Positions 6,521-15,199 of a DNA stretch of 22,332 bases are shown piece by piece. Positions within the stretch are counted from its first letter, which is position 1; every line of letters begins with the position of its first letter. The position numbers were made by a program, and so were the translations under genes. The stretch lies in contig CBDUMS010000061.1 in NCBI GenBank assembly GCA_965368405.1, positions 1 to 22,332 on the forward strand. The letters are read 5' to 3'. The notes under the pieces were generated by a model that was not told the origin of the DNA, ran no database searches, and was given only the letters and a program-made list of their open reading frames with translations. This DNA is from S012-113 sp965368405. Lineage in GTDB: Bacteria; Bacteroidota; Bacteroidia; Cytophagales; Cyclobacteriaceae.

Positions 6521-8527
6521 ATGAGAAAAGTACTAGCCCTCATAACGAGTATCCTTCTGTCCTATGGCGCATGGGCTCAAGATGTACAATGGGCTTCTTA
6601 TGTTATTGAATATTCTTCAGAATTAACTCCAATTCAATATTCAGCGGAACAAGTTCTAGGTAAACCAACGGTTTTACCAGCTGCTGGAGAAAGCCCAACA
6701 GCTTGGACTCCCGATCGCCCAAATAAGGTGGAGTTTCTTAAAGTAGGATTTGAAAACCCTATGAAGATTCGTCAAATCGTAATCGCAGAGTCCTATAACC
6801 CTACCGCTATTTCGCAAGTTTATATCTACGATCAGGCTGGGAATGAATACCCTGTTGGTTCGTTTAATCCGAGAAGTATTCCCTTACGAGGACGCCTTTT
6901 GAGTCTCATTATGGAGGAGACTACATTTGAGGTGGTAAGTGTGAAAGTAGAAATGGATGGAGTCACTGTACCAGAATACTACAGTATAGATGCTATAGGA
7001 ATATCAGCTTCTTCTAAACCCATGGATGTAGAAGTTGAAATTATGGAGAATCTGCGTACCAATCTTTTAGCAGAGCGTCTTAACGATAATGTAAATAGCC
7101 CCTACAAAGAATATAAGCCACTACTCTCACCTACGGGCACAACCCTATTTTTCAGTAGGAAAAATCACCCAGGTAATATGGGAGGTGTAGAAGATGATGA
7201 AGATATCTGGTATTCTGAGATGGATTCTACTGGCGAGTGGAAAGAAGCTGTTAATGCAGGCCCTGAATTAAATAATGAAGAGCCCAATTTTGTGAGTGGA
7301 ATTACCCCCGATGGAAATACAGTCGTATTACTTTTAGGTAACCGATATGAGAAGAAAGGTAAAATGAGCGCTGGTGTTTCTATCAGTAGCAAAGAAGGCG
7401 GTAACTGGACTAAGCCGTTTAATCTGGATATTACCAATGACTATAATTACAACGATAAGGTTAACTACTTTCTTACTAACAATCGATTGGTGCTAATCTT
7501 AGCTGTTGAGCGCGATGATACTAACGGAGAGCGTGATTTTTACGCTAGCTTTTTTCAGGAGGACAGCACCTGGTCGGAGCCCCTTAACATGGGCAATGTC
7601 GTGAACTCTGTGGGCGACGAGTCATCACCATTTTTGGCTGCAGATGATGAAACACTGTATTTTTCTTCCAATGGTCGTGGTGGTTATGGTGCCTATGATA
7701 TTTATGTCTCGAAAAGACTCGACGACACGTGGACAAACTGGTCTGAGCCACAAAACATGGGTCCGGATATTAACTCTGAACGGGATGACCTCTTCTTTAA
7801 TATTCCGGTAACTGGCAACTATGCTTACTATACGAAATCTATTAGTGATGATGACGCCGATATTTATAGGGTAGAGTTACCGCTAAGGGTAATGCCTAGT
7901 GATGTTTATGTAGTTAAGGGAAGACTGCTCAATAAGGAGACGGGAGAACCTATCGAGGCCAAAATTATATATGAAAAATTACCAGAAGGAATTACGGCGG
8001 GCATAACGAAGTCGCACGCTACCACTGGAGAATACGAGATTGTTTTACCGAAAGGGCAATTATATGGTTTTAGAGCTGAAGCAGAAGGCTTTCTCCCTAT
8101 CAGTGAAAACATAGATTTAACTGGAGATTCACCGTCTGACGATGAATTAGTAAGGGAGATGATGCTAGTGCCAATTGAAGTAGAGGCAACGATAGTATTG
8201 AATAATATTTTCTTTGACTTCGATCGAGCAACCTTAAAGCCAGAGTCATTCCCTGAATTAGACAGGATCACCAAGTTTATGACAGAAAACACCAAGGTGA
8301 AAATTGGAATTAGTGGGCATGCGGATAATACAGGAGACTCTAATTATAATATGGGGCTGTCTAAGCGAAGAGCCGAAGCTGTAGGAAAATATTTGACCAA
8401 CAACAAGGTGGCTAGTGATAGGATTAAGATCGAATATTTCGGAGAAGATAAACCGCTTGAGCCAAATACCACAAAAGAAGGAAGACGTAAGAATCGTCGT
8501 GTTGAATTTGTAATTCTTGAAAAATAA
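6521..8527 (+). CDS. Exported PD40-repeat OmpA-family protein
   Basis: A 668-residue cell-envelope protein. A signal peptide ends near AWAQ (residue 20). Residues about 25-165 form a beta-rich, discoidin-like domain. PD40 beta-propeller repeats follow at about 200-450 (SPTGTTLFFS, TPDGNTVVLL, ADDETLYFSSNGRGGYGAYDIYVS). A carboxypeptidase-regulatory-like domain (about 459-545, GRLLNKETGEPIEAKI) comes next, then an OmpA C-terminal domain (about 555-668) with NNIFFDFDRATLKPES, GHADNTGDSNYNMGLSKRRAEAV and a closing KNRRVEFVI. This last domain binds peptidoglycan. This architecture is common in Bacteroidetes, including proteins of the gliding/type IX secretion group, but nothing here ties it to that machinery. 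The next gene starts five bases on and repeats its last two domains. Confidence 0.9.
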   Translation: MRKVLALITSILLSYGAWAQDVQWASYVIEYSSELTPIQYSAEQVLGKPTVLPAAGESPTAWTPDRPNKVEFLKVGFENPMKIRQIVIAESYNPTAISQVYIYDQAGNEYPVGSFNPRSIPLRGRLLSLIMEETTFEVVSVKVEMDGVTVPEYYSIDAIGISASSKPMDVEVEIMENLRTNLLAERLNDNVNSPYKEYKPLLSPTGTTLFFSRKNHPGNMGGVEDDEDIWYSEMDSTGEWKEAVNAGPELNNEEPNFVSGITPDGNTVVLLLGNRYEKKGKMSAGVSISSKEGGNWTKPFNLDITNDYNYNDKVNYFLTNNRLVLILAVERDDTNGERDFYASFFQEDSTWSEPLNMGNVVNSVGDESSPFLAADDETLYFSSNGRGGYGAYDIYVSKRLDDTWTNWSEPQNMGPDINSERDDLFFNIPVTGNYAYYTKSISDDDADIYRVELPLRVMPSDVYVVKGRLLNKETGEPIEAKIIYEKLPEGITAGITKSHATTGEYEIVLPKGQLYGFRAEAEGFLPISENIDLTGDSPSDDELVREMMLVPIEVEATIVLNNIFFDFDRATLKPESFPELDRITKFMTENTKVKIGISGHADNTGDSNYNMGLSKRRAEAVGKYLTNNKVASDRIKIEYFGEDKPLEPNTTKEGRRKNRRVEFVILEK

Positions 8528-8532
8528 CGAAT

Positions 8533-9240
8533 ATGAAGAGAGTAAATCTTCTACTTATAATTGCATTAACATTCGTTTCGGGTGTTCTTTATGCTCAACC
8601 AGATAGCCTAGTAACTTATACAGGAACACTAGTTAATAATCGTACTGGCAACCCTATGCCTGGGGTTCATGTGAAGTATAAAAAATTGCCATACGAATCG
8701 GAAATGGGCGATCTTAAAACAAATAGTGAAGGGAAATTTACTGCATATTTTAGGGCAAAGGAACAGTATTCGTTTTCGATCGAAGCCGAAGGATATATCA
8801 AGGTAGCCGAAATTATCAATCCTCTTGAGGGGGCTAATGCTGATTTGGAAGTTGCAAAAACCTTCTACCTTAACGAGGGAGGTGTAGGATCTGTATTGAA
8901 ACTAGAGAACCTGAAATTCGGTCTGGGTGAAGCAACAATTTTAGAAGATTCCTATGCCGAGTTAGACGACCTCGCTAAAATGCTACAGGATACGCCTAAT
9001 ATTACTATTCGCTTAGAAGGCCACACCGATTATGTGGGAAACCCTACAGCCAACTTAAATCTTTCGCAAATGCGTGTAGATGAGGTTAAGAAATATCTTG
9101 TAGATAAAGGAATAGAGGATGTACGAATAGAAACCAAGGCATTTGGTGGTTCTCAACCAATTTTACGCTCTAATTCATCTTCTGAACGATCTATTAACAG
9201 GCGTGTAGAAGTTCGAATTCTTAGCGATTCCAGAAACTAA
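8533..9240 (+). CDS. Small exported OmpA-family protein, partial paralogue of the previous gene
   Basis: A 235-residue protein with a signal peptide ending near LYAQ (residue 22) and no lipobox Cys. It has a carboxypeptidase-regulatory-like domain (about 28-112; TGTLVNNRTGNPMPGVHVKYKKLP) and an OmpA C-terminal domain (about 122-235; EGHTDYVGNPTANLNLSQMRVDEVKKYL, RSINRRVEVRI). The usual FDFD entry strand of the OmpA domain is LKFGLGEATI here, so it is somewhat diverged. It follows the larger OmpA gene by five bases and surely shares its transcript. The domain order equals the last 210 residues of that protein, which points to a partial gene duplication. Its stop overlaps that of the convergent pyrophosphohydrolase gene. 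Confidence 0.88.
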   Translation: MKRVNLLLIIALTFVSGVLYAQPDSLVTYTGTLVNNRTGNPMPGVHVKYKKLPYESEMGDLKTNSEGKFTAYFRAKEQYSFSIEAEGYIKVAEIINPLEGANADLEVAKTFYLNEGGVGSVLKLENLKFGLGEATILEDSYAELDDLAKMLQDTPNITIRLEGHTDYVGNPTANLNLSQMRVDEVKKYLVDKGIEDVRIETKAFGGSQPILRSNSSSERSINRRVEVRILSDSRN

Positions 9241-9704
9241 CTTTTGAGAATTTCTTCGAGGTTAGCCTTGGAATAATTTATCGACTTAAGTGTTTTATTA
9301 TCCGCTTTTCGGTAGACTAGAAATTTGCCATCCGATTCTTTAGTATAGGCGGCAGACCCTTGCGCCTCATAATGGGCAATCGTAGCCTCAGCTTCAGCTA
9401 ACGTTTCACATGCTTTACTCATATTAGAACGTTGCACTTCATCAAATAGCTCTGCAAACTTGTCTTTAAGGCCAAACTCGAGGACAGCCCCTGCCAATAC
9501 ATACTGAATGTCGCATAAGGCATCAGCGACTTCCACAATGTCATCATCTATAATGGCTTGCTGTAATTCATTTAACTCTTCTTGAATTAGCTCTACACGC
9601 AAGGCGCACCGCTCAGGAGCGGGAATGCCGGGTTTATCACAAATAGGATGCTTAAATACTTCGTGGAACTTGGCAACATCTTGTAATGCTTTTGGATCTC
9701 TCAT
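9237..9704 (-). CDS. All-alpha NTP pyrophosphohydrolase (MazG/PRA-PH-like)
   Basis: A 155-residue protein. The metal-binding signature of the all-alpha NTP pyrophosphatase superfamily is present: E42-E43-x-x-E46 in VELIQEELNELQQA, then E58-x-x-D61 and D65 in IVEVADALCDIQYV. Such enzymes split (d)NTPs or related nucleotides to the monophosphate and pyrophosphate in the cytoplasm. The text resembles the subgroup annotated as phosphoribosyl-ATP pyrophosphohydrolase-like, but there is no his operon nearby, so nucleotide clean-up is more likely than histidine synthesis. The C-terminal 50 residues (KESDGKFLVYRKADNKTLKSINYS) may form a small extra domain. It shares the bases CTAA (9237-9240) with the stop of the convergent OmpA gene. 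Confidence 0.85.
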   Translation of the reverse strand: MRDPKALQDVAKFHEVFKHPICDKPGIPAPERCALRVELIQEELNELQQAIIDDDIVEVADALCDIQYVLAGAVLEFGLKDKFAELFDEVQRSNMSKACETLAEAEATIAHYEAQGSAAYTKESDGKFLVYRKADNKTLKSINYSKANLEEILKS

Positions 9705-9841
9705 TTTATAGGATTTGTAAAATGCAATGATAAATCACCTTAGGAGCTTTTGGGTTATATTTACCTAATAAATTATATAAGCCAATAATACTGGAATGAC
9801 TAGCTTCTTTTCAGTTCACGGCATAGTGCTACTACGTCCAT

Positions 9842-11236
9842 ATGAAAACAATTTTTGAAGCACAGAAAAAGAAATCACTAGAGTTACGTACTGGGTCTCT
9901 TGCTGAAAGAAAACGCAAACTGAAGTTGTTGCTTAGGTGGATTTTGACCAACCGATTAGAAATTAGCACGGCAATACAAAAAGATTTAGGTAAACCAGAA
10001 GTCGAAGTTGAGCTATCTGAAATATTGCCGGTCACCTCCGAAATTAGACATGCTCTTGCAAATCTAAACCGCTGGGCACGACCTAAGGGTGTTCCTACGC
10101 CTATGCTTATGCTGGGCACGCGTTCAAAAATACATTACGAACCAAAGGGTGTTGTACTTATAATCGCACCATGGAATTACCCACTTAATTTAACGCTTTC
10201 TCCTTTAACTAGCGCAATTGCAGCGGGGAATGCTGCCATTATTAAGCCTTCAGAGCGAACACCTGCCACTTCGGCGCTTGTAGAAAAATTGATTGATGAA
10301 TTATTTGATGAAGATGAGGTAACGGTTGTTCAAGGAGGCATTCCCGAAACCCAGGAGCTCTTAACATTGCCGTTCGATCATATTTTCTTTACCGGGAGCC
10401 CGACAGTGGGAAAAATCATAATGGAGGCTGCAGCTAAAAATTTAACTTCAGTCACACTTGAGCTCGGAGGAAAATCTCCTGCGATCATTGATGAAACTGC
10501 AAATATTACTGATGCGGCCAGGAAGTTAGCGTGGGGTAAATTCACCACTTGTGGTCAGACCTGTATAGCGCCAGATTATATATTGGTGCATCATACCAAG
10601 TACGCTGAGTTTAAAGAAAAGCTTATTTCCTTTACTCAGAAATTTTATCCTTTAAGCCAGGGTCTTGAATCTGCGATGAATTATGCGAGTATAATTGATG
10701 GAAAACATTTAAGCCAACTCCGAGAGGTTCTGGAAGATGCTAATGAACACGGGGCCGATATGGTATTAGGAGGACAGGAGAATGAGTCAACTAACTTCTT
10801 TGCGCCGACGATAATTGAAAATGTGCCTCTAGAATCAAAAGCAATGAAGGAGGAAATATTTGGCCCAATACTACCCTTGATTTCATATAAGAACTTAGAT
10901 GAGGCAATCGCGATTATTAACAGTAAACCGAAACCATTAGCGCTCTACTTATATACGCGATCGAAGCGCAATCAGGCAAGAATAATAAATGAAACAAGCT
11001 CTGGTGGGGTTAATGTTAATGACAATCTAATACAATTTTCAAATCTAAATATACCCTTTGGTGGTGTTAATAATAGTGGGATAGGTAAATCTCATGGTTA
11101 CCATGGGTTTCTGGCCTTTTCAAATGAAAAACCTGTGATGAAACAGCGCGTTGGTATAACGGGGATTAGTTTGTTCTACCCTCCCTATACGAACTGGGTA
11201 AGAAAACTGGTACGCCTGGTGGTAAACAATCTTTAA
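9842..11236 (+). CDS. Aldehyde dehydrogenase, class 3-like
   Basis: A 464-residue NAD(P)-dependent aldehyde dehydrogenase that oxidises an aldehyde to the acid. The coenzyme motif APWNYPLNL, the general-base Glu207 in LELGGKSP and the nucleophile Cys241 in CGQTCIAPDY are all present, as is EEIFGPILPL. The C-terminal NIPFGGVNNSGIGKSHGYHGFLAFS and the PPYTNWVRKLV end match the ALDH3/fatty-aldehyde group rather than ALDH1/2. Unlike the membrane-anchored fatty aldehyde dehydrogenase, there is no long hydrophobic tail. Long-chain or aromatic aldehydes are likely substrates. It stands alone: the upstream gene is divergent and the downstream gene convergent with a four-base overlap. Confidence 0.93.
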   Translation: MKTIFEAQKKKSLELRTGSLAERKRKLKLLLRWILTNRLEISTAIQKDLGKPEVEVELSEILPVTSEIRHALANLNRWARPKGVPTPMLMLGTRSKIHYEPKGVVLIIAPWNYPLNLTLSPLTSAIAAGNAAIIKPSERTPATSALVEKLIDELFDEDEVTVVQGGIPETQELLTLPFDHIFFTGSPTVGKIIMEAAAKNLTSVTLELGGKSPAIIDETANITDAARKLAWGKFTTCGQTCIAPDYILVHHTKYAEFKEKLISFTQKFYPLSQGLESAMNYASIIDGKHLSQLREVLEDANEHGADMVLGGQENESTNFFAPTIIENVPLESKAMKEEIFGPILPLISYKNLDEAIAIINSKPKPLALYLYTRSKRNQARIINETSSGGVNVNDNLIQFSNLNIPFGGVNNSGIGKSHGYHGFLAFSNEKPVMKQRVGITGISLFYPPYTNWVRKLVRLVVNNL

Positions 11237-11691
11237 TCAAGCTTAACCCAAATTTCAGAAATAAAGGTAGAGTCAATGGGCACCATTTCGCCCGAGGCAG
11301 GGTTTATTTCTACCTGCTTGATGTAGCCACTTATGGTCCATCTTTTCCCCTTCATTTTATATTTGAAAGCAGTGCGTGTACCCGGGATATTAGTGCCTGA
11401 GGGATACCAGAAGTCAGTGCTCTCTGTATATAACTTTGAATCAATTTCATAGGTGCCACCACCGGTTCCAATAATATCTCCATTCTCAGGATTATAGGAA
11501 CACCAACTGAAGTGAGTAGGCGTAATGTTCTTTACATAATACATAAATTCGGGAACATCACTATACTCATCATCCTCACCGTACTTATATTCAATAAGAT
11601 TCCAGGAGCCAATTACCTTATCTGCCGGAGTGTCTTTAGGGGGCTCGGTAAATCCAATAAGTATGGGTAAAAGAATCAGAATGGGGTTCAT
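11233..11691 (-). CDS. Small exported lipocalin-like protein
   Basis: A 152-residue protein with a hydrophobic N-terminus (residues 3-13, ILILLPILIGF) that should act as a signal peptide. The body begins DKVIGSWNLIEYKYGED, the typical opening strand of lipocalin-like Bacteroidetes proteins (GxW), and alternates short beta strands with turns (SKLYTESTDFWYP, FKYKMKGKRWTISG, FISEIWVKLD). The ligand is unknown. It resembles DUF4488-type proteins, but I cannot assign the family with certainty. The stop overlaps that of the aldehyde dehydrogenase gene through TTAA. The 198 bases between its start and the AsmA gene hold no motif I can support. Confidence 0.65.
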   Translation of the reverse strand: MNPILILLPILIGFTEPPKDTPADKVIGSWNLIEYKYGEDDEYSDVPEFMYYVKNITPTHFSWCSYNPENGDIIGTGGGTYEIDSKLYTESTDFWYPSGTNIPGTRTAFKYKMKGKRWTISGYIKQVEINPASGEMVPIDSTFISEIWVKLD

Positions 11692-11889
11692 GACGTAATA
11701 TTTAGGTGATACATCCTCATATTGAAGTGTAAAAAGTTACCACTTTCTATCCTAAAAATCAATTTATTTAGACTCAAATTGTTGGGAGTTTAATTCGTAC
11801 TAACAAGATTATTGTGGAATTTCGTACCTTAATACGTAAGATAGCCATGGTGCATGTTGTAAGTCAGTTTTGATTTAAAGAGAAGAAAA

Positions 11890-14712
11890 ATGAAGGCAAA
11901 GAAGTTTCTGATTGGTGTTTTTATAATAAGTGGATTGGTACTAGCCAGTATCATCATTGTGCCTATTATATTTAAAGATGAGATTCAGCAGGCTATTGAC
12001 GAGCAATTAGAGGCTAATGTGAACGCTGATATTCTCTACGACATCGACAATTTCAGCTTATCGTTGATTTCTAACTTTCCAAATCTTACCATCGGCGTTG
12101 CTGAGTTAGGTGTAATTGGCAGAGATCAATTCGAAGGTGAGGTGCTTTTTGCCATCGAAGGGTTCGAAGCTGAAGTTAATCTTTGGAAGCTGTTATTTGA
12201 TGGCGAAACAAGAATTCAGGGCATCTATTTAACAGACCCACAAATCTTTATTAAAGTGCTCGAAGACGGATCAGCAAATTACGATATCGCAGTTGCATCA
12301 GAGCAAGTGGCCCCAGAGGAGGAGACTGAAACTTCTGATTTTAATTTGGCCATTGATCGATGGGAAATTACCAATGGACATATAATCTACGATGACGCCA
12401 CGATTCCAACTTATGTTGAGTTAGAAAGCCTTAATCATTCAGGAAGTGGTAATTTCTCACTCGCAGTTTTTGACCTTGAAACTAATTCTTCTGCTCACCT
12501 TACCAGAATTTCTTATGATGGCACCGATTACCTGAGTAACCGTGAGCTTAACATGGCCATGACCATCAACATGGACCTGGACAAAATGAAATTCGTTTTT
12601 ATGGAGAATAATCTTGCCATTAACGATTTTAATGTTGGCTTTGATGGCTGGATCGAGATGCCCAATGATGATATCGACATGGACTTGACTGTTCAATCAC
12701 AAAACAACTCATTTAAAAGTCTGATTTCTATAATCCCTGCACTATATCTCACTGATTTTGACCAATTAGAGTCCTCTGGAAACTTACAGTTTAATGCGGC
12801 CATTGCAGGTACTTATAACGATACTTCTATGCCAGCATTTAATGTTAACCTTATTGTGAATGATGGTATGTTCCATTATCCTGATCTCCCAGAAGCAGTA
12901 TCAAATGTTGAAGTCAAGATGTTGATTGATAATAAAGATGGTAACATCGATAATACGTTGATTGACATTAGTAGATTTCACATGGAATTTGGCAATAATC
13001 CTGTTGATGCGAGTTTGAAAATTGCGAACCTAATAAATTATCCTATTGACTTAAAAGCGACCGCGAAATTGAATATGTCTGAAATGATGCAGATGTTTCC
13101 CATGGAAGGCATGGAACTAAAAGGTCTACTTGATGCTAATTTGGAAGTAGTAGGCATATATGATACCGTAACTTCGACAATACCAGCGCGTGGTAGTTTT
13201 AACCTATCTGATTTCTATTATGCCGATGAAGAATATTTGCCTCAAGGGATGAGCATATCTACTGCAGTTGCCAGTTTTAACCCTGAGAGTATAAGTCTTG
13301 AGGCTTTTGAGTCGAAAGTAGGACAAAGTGATTTCTCAGCAACAGGAAAATTAAATAACTATCTCAATTATGTCCTGGTACCTGATGAGGTTCTGACCGG
13401 ACAATTAAATCTATTCTCCGACAACATTCTCATAGATGAGTTTATGACCGAAGCAGAGACTGAGGAAGAGATTGTTGAAGCTGATAAAGAGGTGGCTAAT
13501 GAAGAGGTTTATGACCTGGCCATTCCAGCTAATTTAGATTTTATAATGAATGCCAACTTAAAGAGAATAGAATACGATGGATTAATTCTGACTGATGCCA
13601 AAGGAGTAATTGCTATCAAGGAGGGTATCCTTGATATGGATAATTTAAGCACAAAGACTCTTGGTGGTGAAATAGTATTCAATGGAATATATAACACTAA
13701 GGAGCCAAGTGACCCTAAATTTGATATGGATCTGGGCATTAATAGTATATCGATTCGTGAGTCGTTTGACGCATTTAATACCGTGCAAAAATTCGCGCCA
13801 ATTGCTGAAAACCTGGAAGGCGAATTATCGACGAACTTTAAATTGGCAGGCGATTTGGATACTGAACTAATGCCTATTACAAAAACCGTCAATGGTAATG
13901 CTCTTCTTAAAATTAATAAAGCAACACTAAAAGGTGGCAACTTCGCAACCGGCCTAAGCAAGTTCATTAGTAAAGAGGGCAAAGAAGAAATGACCTTAGA
14001 AGACATGATAATGGATGTTACTATTACTAATGGGGTCGTAGCTGTCAAGCCATTTAACTTAATAATTGAGGGGTATAAGGCAAATATTTCAGGCGGGACT
14101 GCTCTAGATGGTGAGCTTAATTATAAAATAGCCACGAGTGTGCCTGCAGGTAAAATTGGTCAACAGGCTAATGCCGCATTGGCTAAGCTAACCGGGAGCA
14201 CGCAGGAACCTTCTTCTGAGATTAAACTAAACCTTGGTGTTACCGGTCAATACGATAGTCCCAAAATAAGCTTAATGAGCTCAGATACGAAAGACCAGGT
14301 TAAAAATAGTGCTGTGAACAAGGCAGCTGATATCGTTAAAGAAAACACAGGGGTTGATATTCCAACATCTAAAGAAGAGCTAAATAAGGAGGCGAGAGAA
14401 AAAGCAAGGAAAGAAGCGGATAAACTGCTAGCCGATGCTCAAAAACAAGCTGACCAAGTAAAAGCCGAAGCTAAAAATGCAGCGGATAAGCTTAGGGCGG
14501 AAGCGAAGGTCCAAAATGACAATTTAATTAAAGAAGCGGGAAGTAATCCCTTCAAAGTAAAAGCTGCTGAGATTGCGGGCAAAAAGCTTATTGATGAAGC
14601 CGATAAAAACGCGAAGAAAATAGAGGAGGAAGGGAACAAGCAAGCGGATGCAATAATGCTAAAAGCAAGAGAGAAGGCAGATGCTCTAATCCAAGATGCG
14701 GAAGGAAAATAA
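11890..14712 (+). CDS. AsmA-family membrane-anchored protein with coiled-coil tail
   Basis: A 940-residue protein. One N-terminal transmembrane helix (about residues 6-28) anchors it in the inner membrane. The next 770 residues are the repetitive beta structure of AsmA-like proteins, with the N-terminal block NFSLSLISNFPNLTIGVAELGVIG and the C-terminal block LSTNFKLAGDLDTELMPITKTVNGNALLKINKATLKG. Members of this group are thought to move phospholipids between membranes or influence outer-membrane assembly. From about residue 805 it becomes an Ala/Lys/Glu-rich helix (for example ARKEADKLLADAQKQADQ) to the end, which looks like a 110-130-residue coiled coil. There is an acidic insert near residues 515-535 (TEEEIVEADKEV). 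The tail is not in E. coli AsmA (617 aa). It is a single gene with no close neighbours. Confidence 0.88.
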   Translation: MKAKKFLIGVFIISGLVLASIIIVPIIFKDEIQQAIDEQLEANVNADILYDIDNFSLSLISNFPNLTIGVAELGVIGRDQFEGEVLFAIEGFEAEVNLWKLLFDGETRIQGIYLTDPQIFIKVLEDGSANYDIAVASEQVAPEEETETSDFNLAIDRWEITNGHIIYDDATIPTYVELESLNHSGSGNFSLAVFDLETNSSAHLTRISYDGTDYLSNRELNMAMTINMDLDKMKFVFMENNLAINDFNVGFDGWIEMPNDDIDMDLTVQSQNNSFKSLISIIPALYLTDFDQLESSGNLQFNAAIAGTYNDTSMPAFNVNLIVNDGMFHYPDLPEAVSNVEVKMLIDNKDGNIDNTLIDISRFHMEFGNNPVDASLKIANLINYPIDLKATAKLNMSEMMQMFPMEGMELKGLLDANLEVVGIYDTVTSTIPARGSFNLSDFYYADEEYLPQGMSISTAVASFNPESISLEAFESKVGQSDFSATGKLNNYLNYVLVPDEVLTGQLNLFSDNILIDEFMTEAETEEEIVEADKEVANEEVYDLAIPANLDFIMNANLKRIEYDGLILTDAKGVIAIKEGILDMDNLSTKTLGGEIVFNGIYNTKEPSDPKFDMDLGINSISIRESFDAFNTVQKFAPIAENLEGELSTNFKLAGDLDTELMPITKTVNGNALLKINKATLKGGNFATGLSKFISKEGKEEMTLEDMIMDVTITNGVVAVKPFNLIIEGYKANISGGTALDGELNYKIATSVPAGKIGQQANAALAKLTGSTQEPSSEIKLNLGVTGQYDSPKISLMSSDTKDQVKNSAVNKAADIVKENTGVDIPTSKEELNKEAREKARKEADKLLADAQKQADQVKAEAKNAADKLRAEAKVQNDNLIKEAGSNPFKVKAAEIAGKKLIDEADKNAKKIEEEGNKQADAIMLKAREKADALIQDAEGK

Positions 14713-14824
14713 ACCTTTAATGCCATCCTCTTAACCCTGATTAGGGATCCTAAATACGAAGTGATCGATTTCTATATTTTTAAGCCCGGCTTATCGCACG
14801 GGTTCCTCAATATTTGCCGAGAAA

Positions 14825-14956
14825 ATGGCAGATGCTGGACCTAAGAAACAACAATATATTCTTAAATCTGCTGCTGTAGAACCCGAAAAGACTAAAAAAG
14901 CACTGAACGCGGCCAACAAGCAACTTAAAAATCAAATTGAATCAAAGAAAAACTGA
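14825..14956 (+). CDS. Possible small basic protein (43 aa), unrecognised
   Basis: A short frame from ATG 14825 encodes MADAGPKKQQYILKSAAVEPEK... ending in QIESKKN. It is rich in Lys, Ala and Gln and looks helical and soluble. The same frame is open for another 20 codons upstream (from 14765) without a start codon. No family is recognised and no ribosome-binding site or promoter is obvious. It could be a real small protein, a degraded gene end or chance. The other bases of the 487-base gap up to the amt start carry only the -7 element noted below. Confidence 0.3.
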   Translation: MADAGPKKQQYILKSAAVEPEKTKKALNAANKQLKNQIESKKN

Positions 14957-15097
14957 ATAGTTCTATTATTCACTCATTCTCTTCAGTATTGCACAAATAT
15001 TCATGAGAAAGGGTAATAAAATAACCAACAAATTCAGAAAATGCATAATTATGTAATTTTAAGGGTTAAAAAATACCCAATGTATTGATTTGCGTCA

Positions 15098-15105
15098 TAT
15101 ATTTG
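15098..15105 (+). promoter_or_regulatory. -7 promoter element of amt
   Basis: TATATTTG matches TAnnTTTG and lies about 95 bases before the preferred ATG at 15200. No TTG lies at the right -33 distance. An inverted GGGT-N8-ACCC (15063-15078) is centred about 40 bases before the expected transcription start and could be a regulator site. Confidence 0.4.
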
Positions 15106-15199
15106 AATTTTAAATATAACTTAACGTACCAATAGTGTTGACCATGGCTTGTTATATACAAAGTTGTTGGGTCGCAATCTTCAAAACCTAATAATCCTG

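Noticed and set aside
13509..14048. 179-codon minus-strand frame inside the AsmA gene
   Set aside because: The plus-strand AsmA frame is continuous and family-like here; the antisense product has no recognisable domain.
14439..14726. 95-codon minus-strand frame opposite the AsmA tail
   Set aside because: It is an artefact of the Ala/Lys/Glu-rich coding sequence on the other strand, giving a low-complexity Ser/Ala/Phe product.
15149..15199. TTG start for the ammonium transporter
   Set aside because: The added 17 residues do not resemble Amt N-termini, and an ATG is available at 15200.
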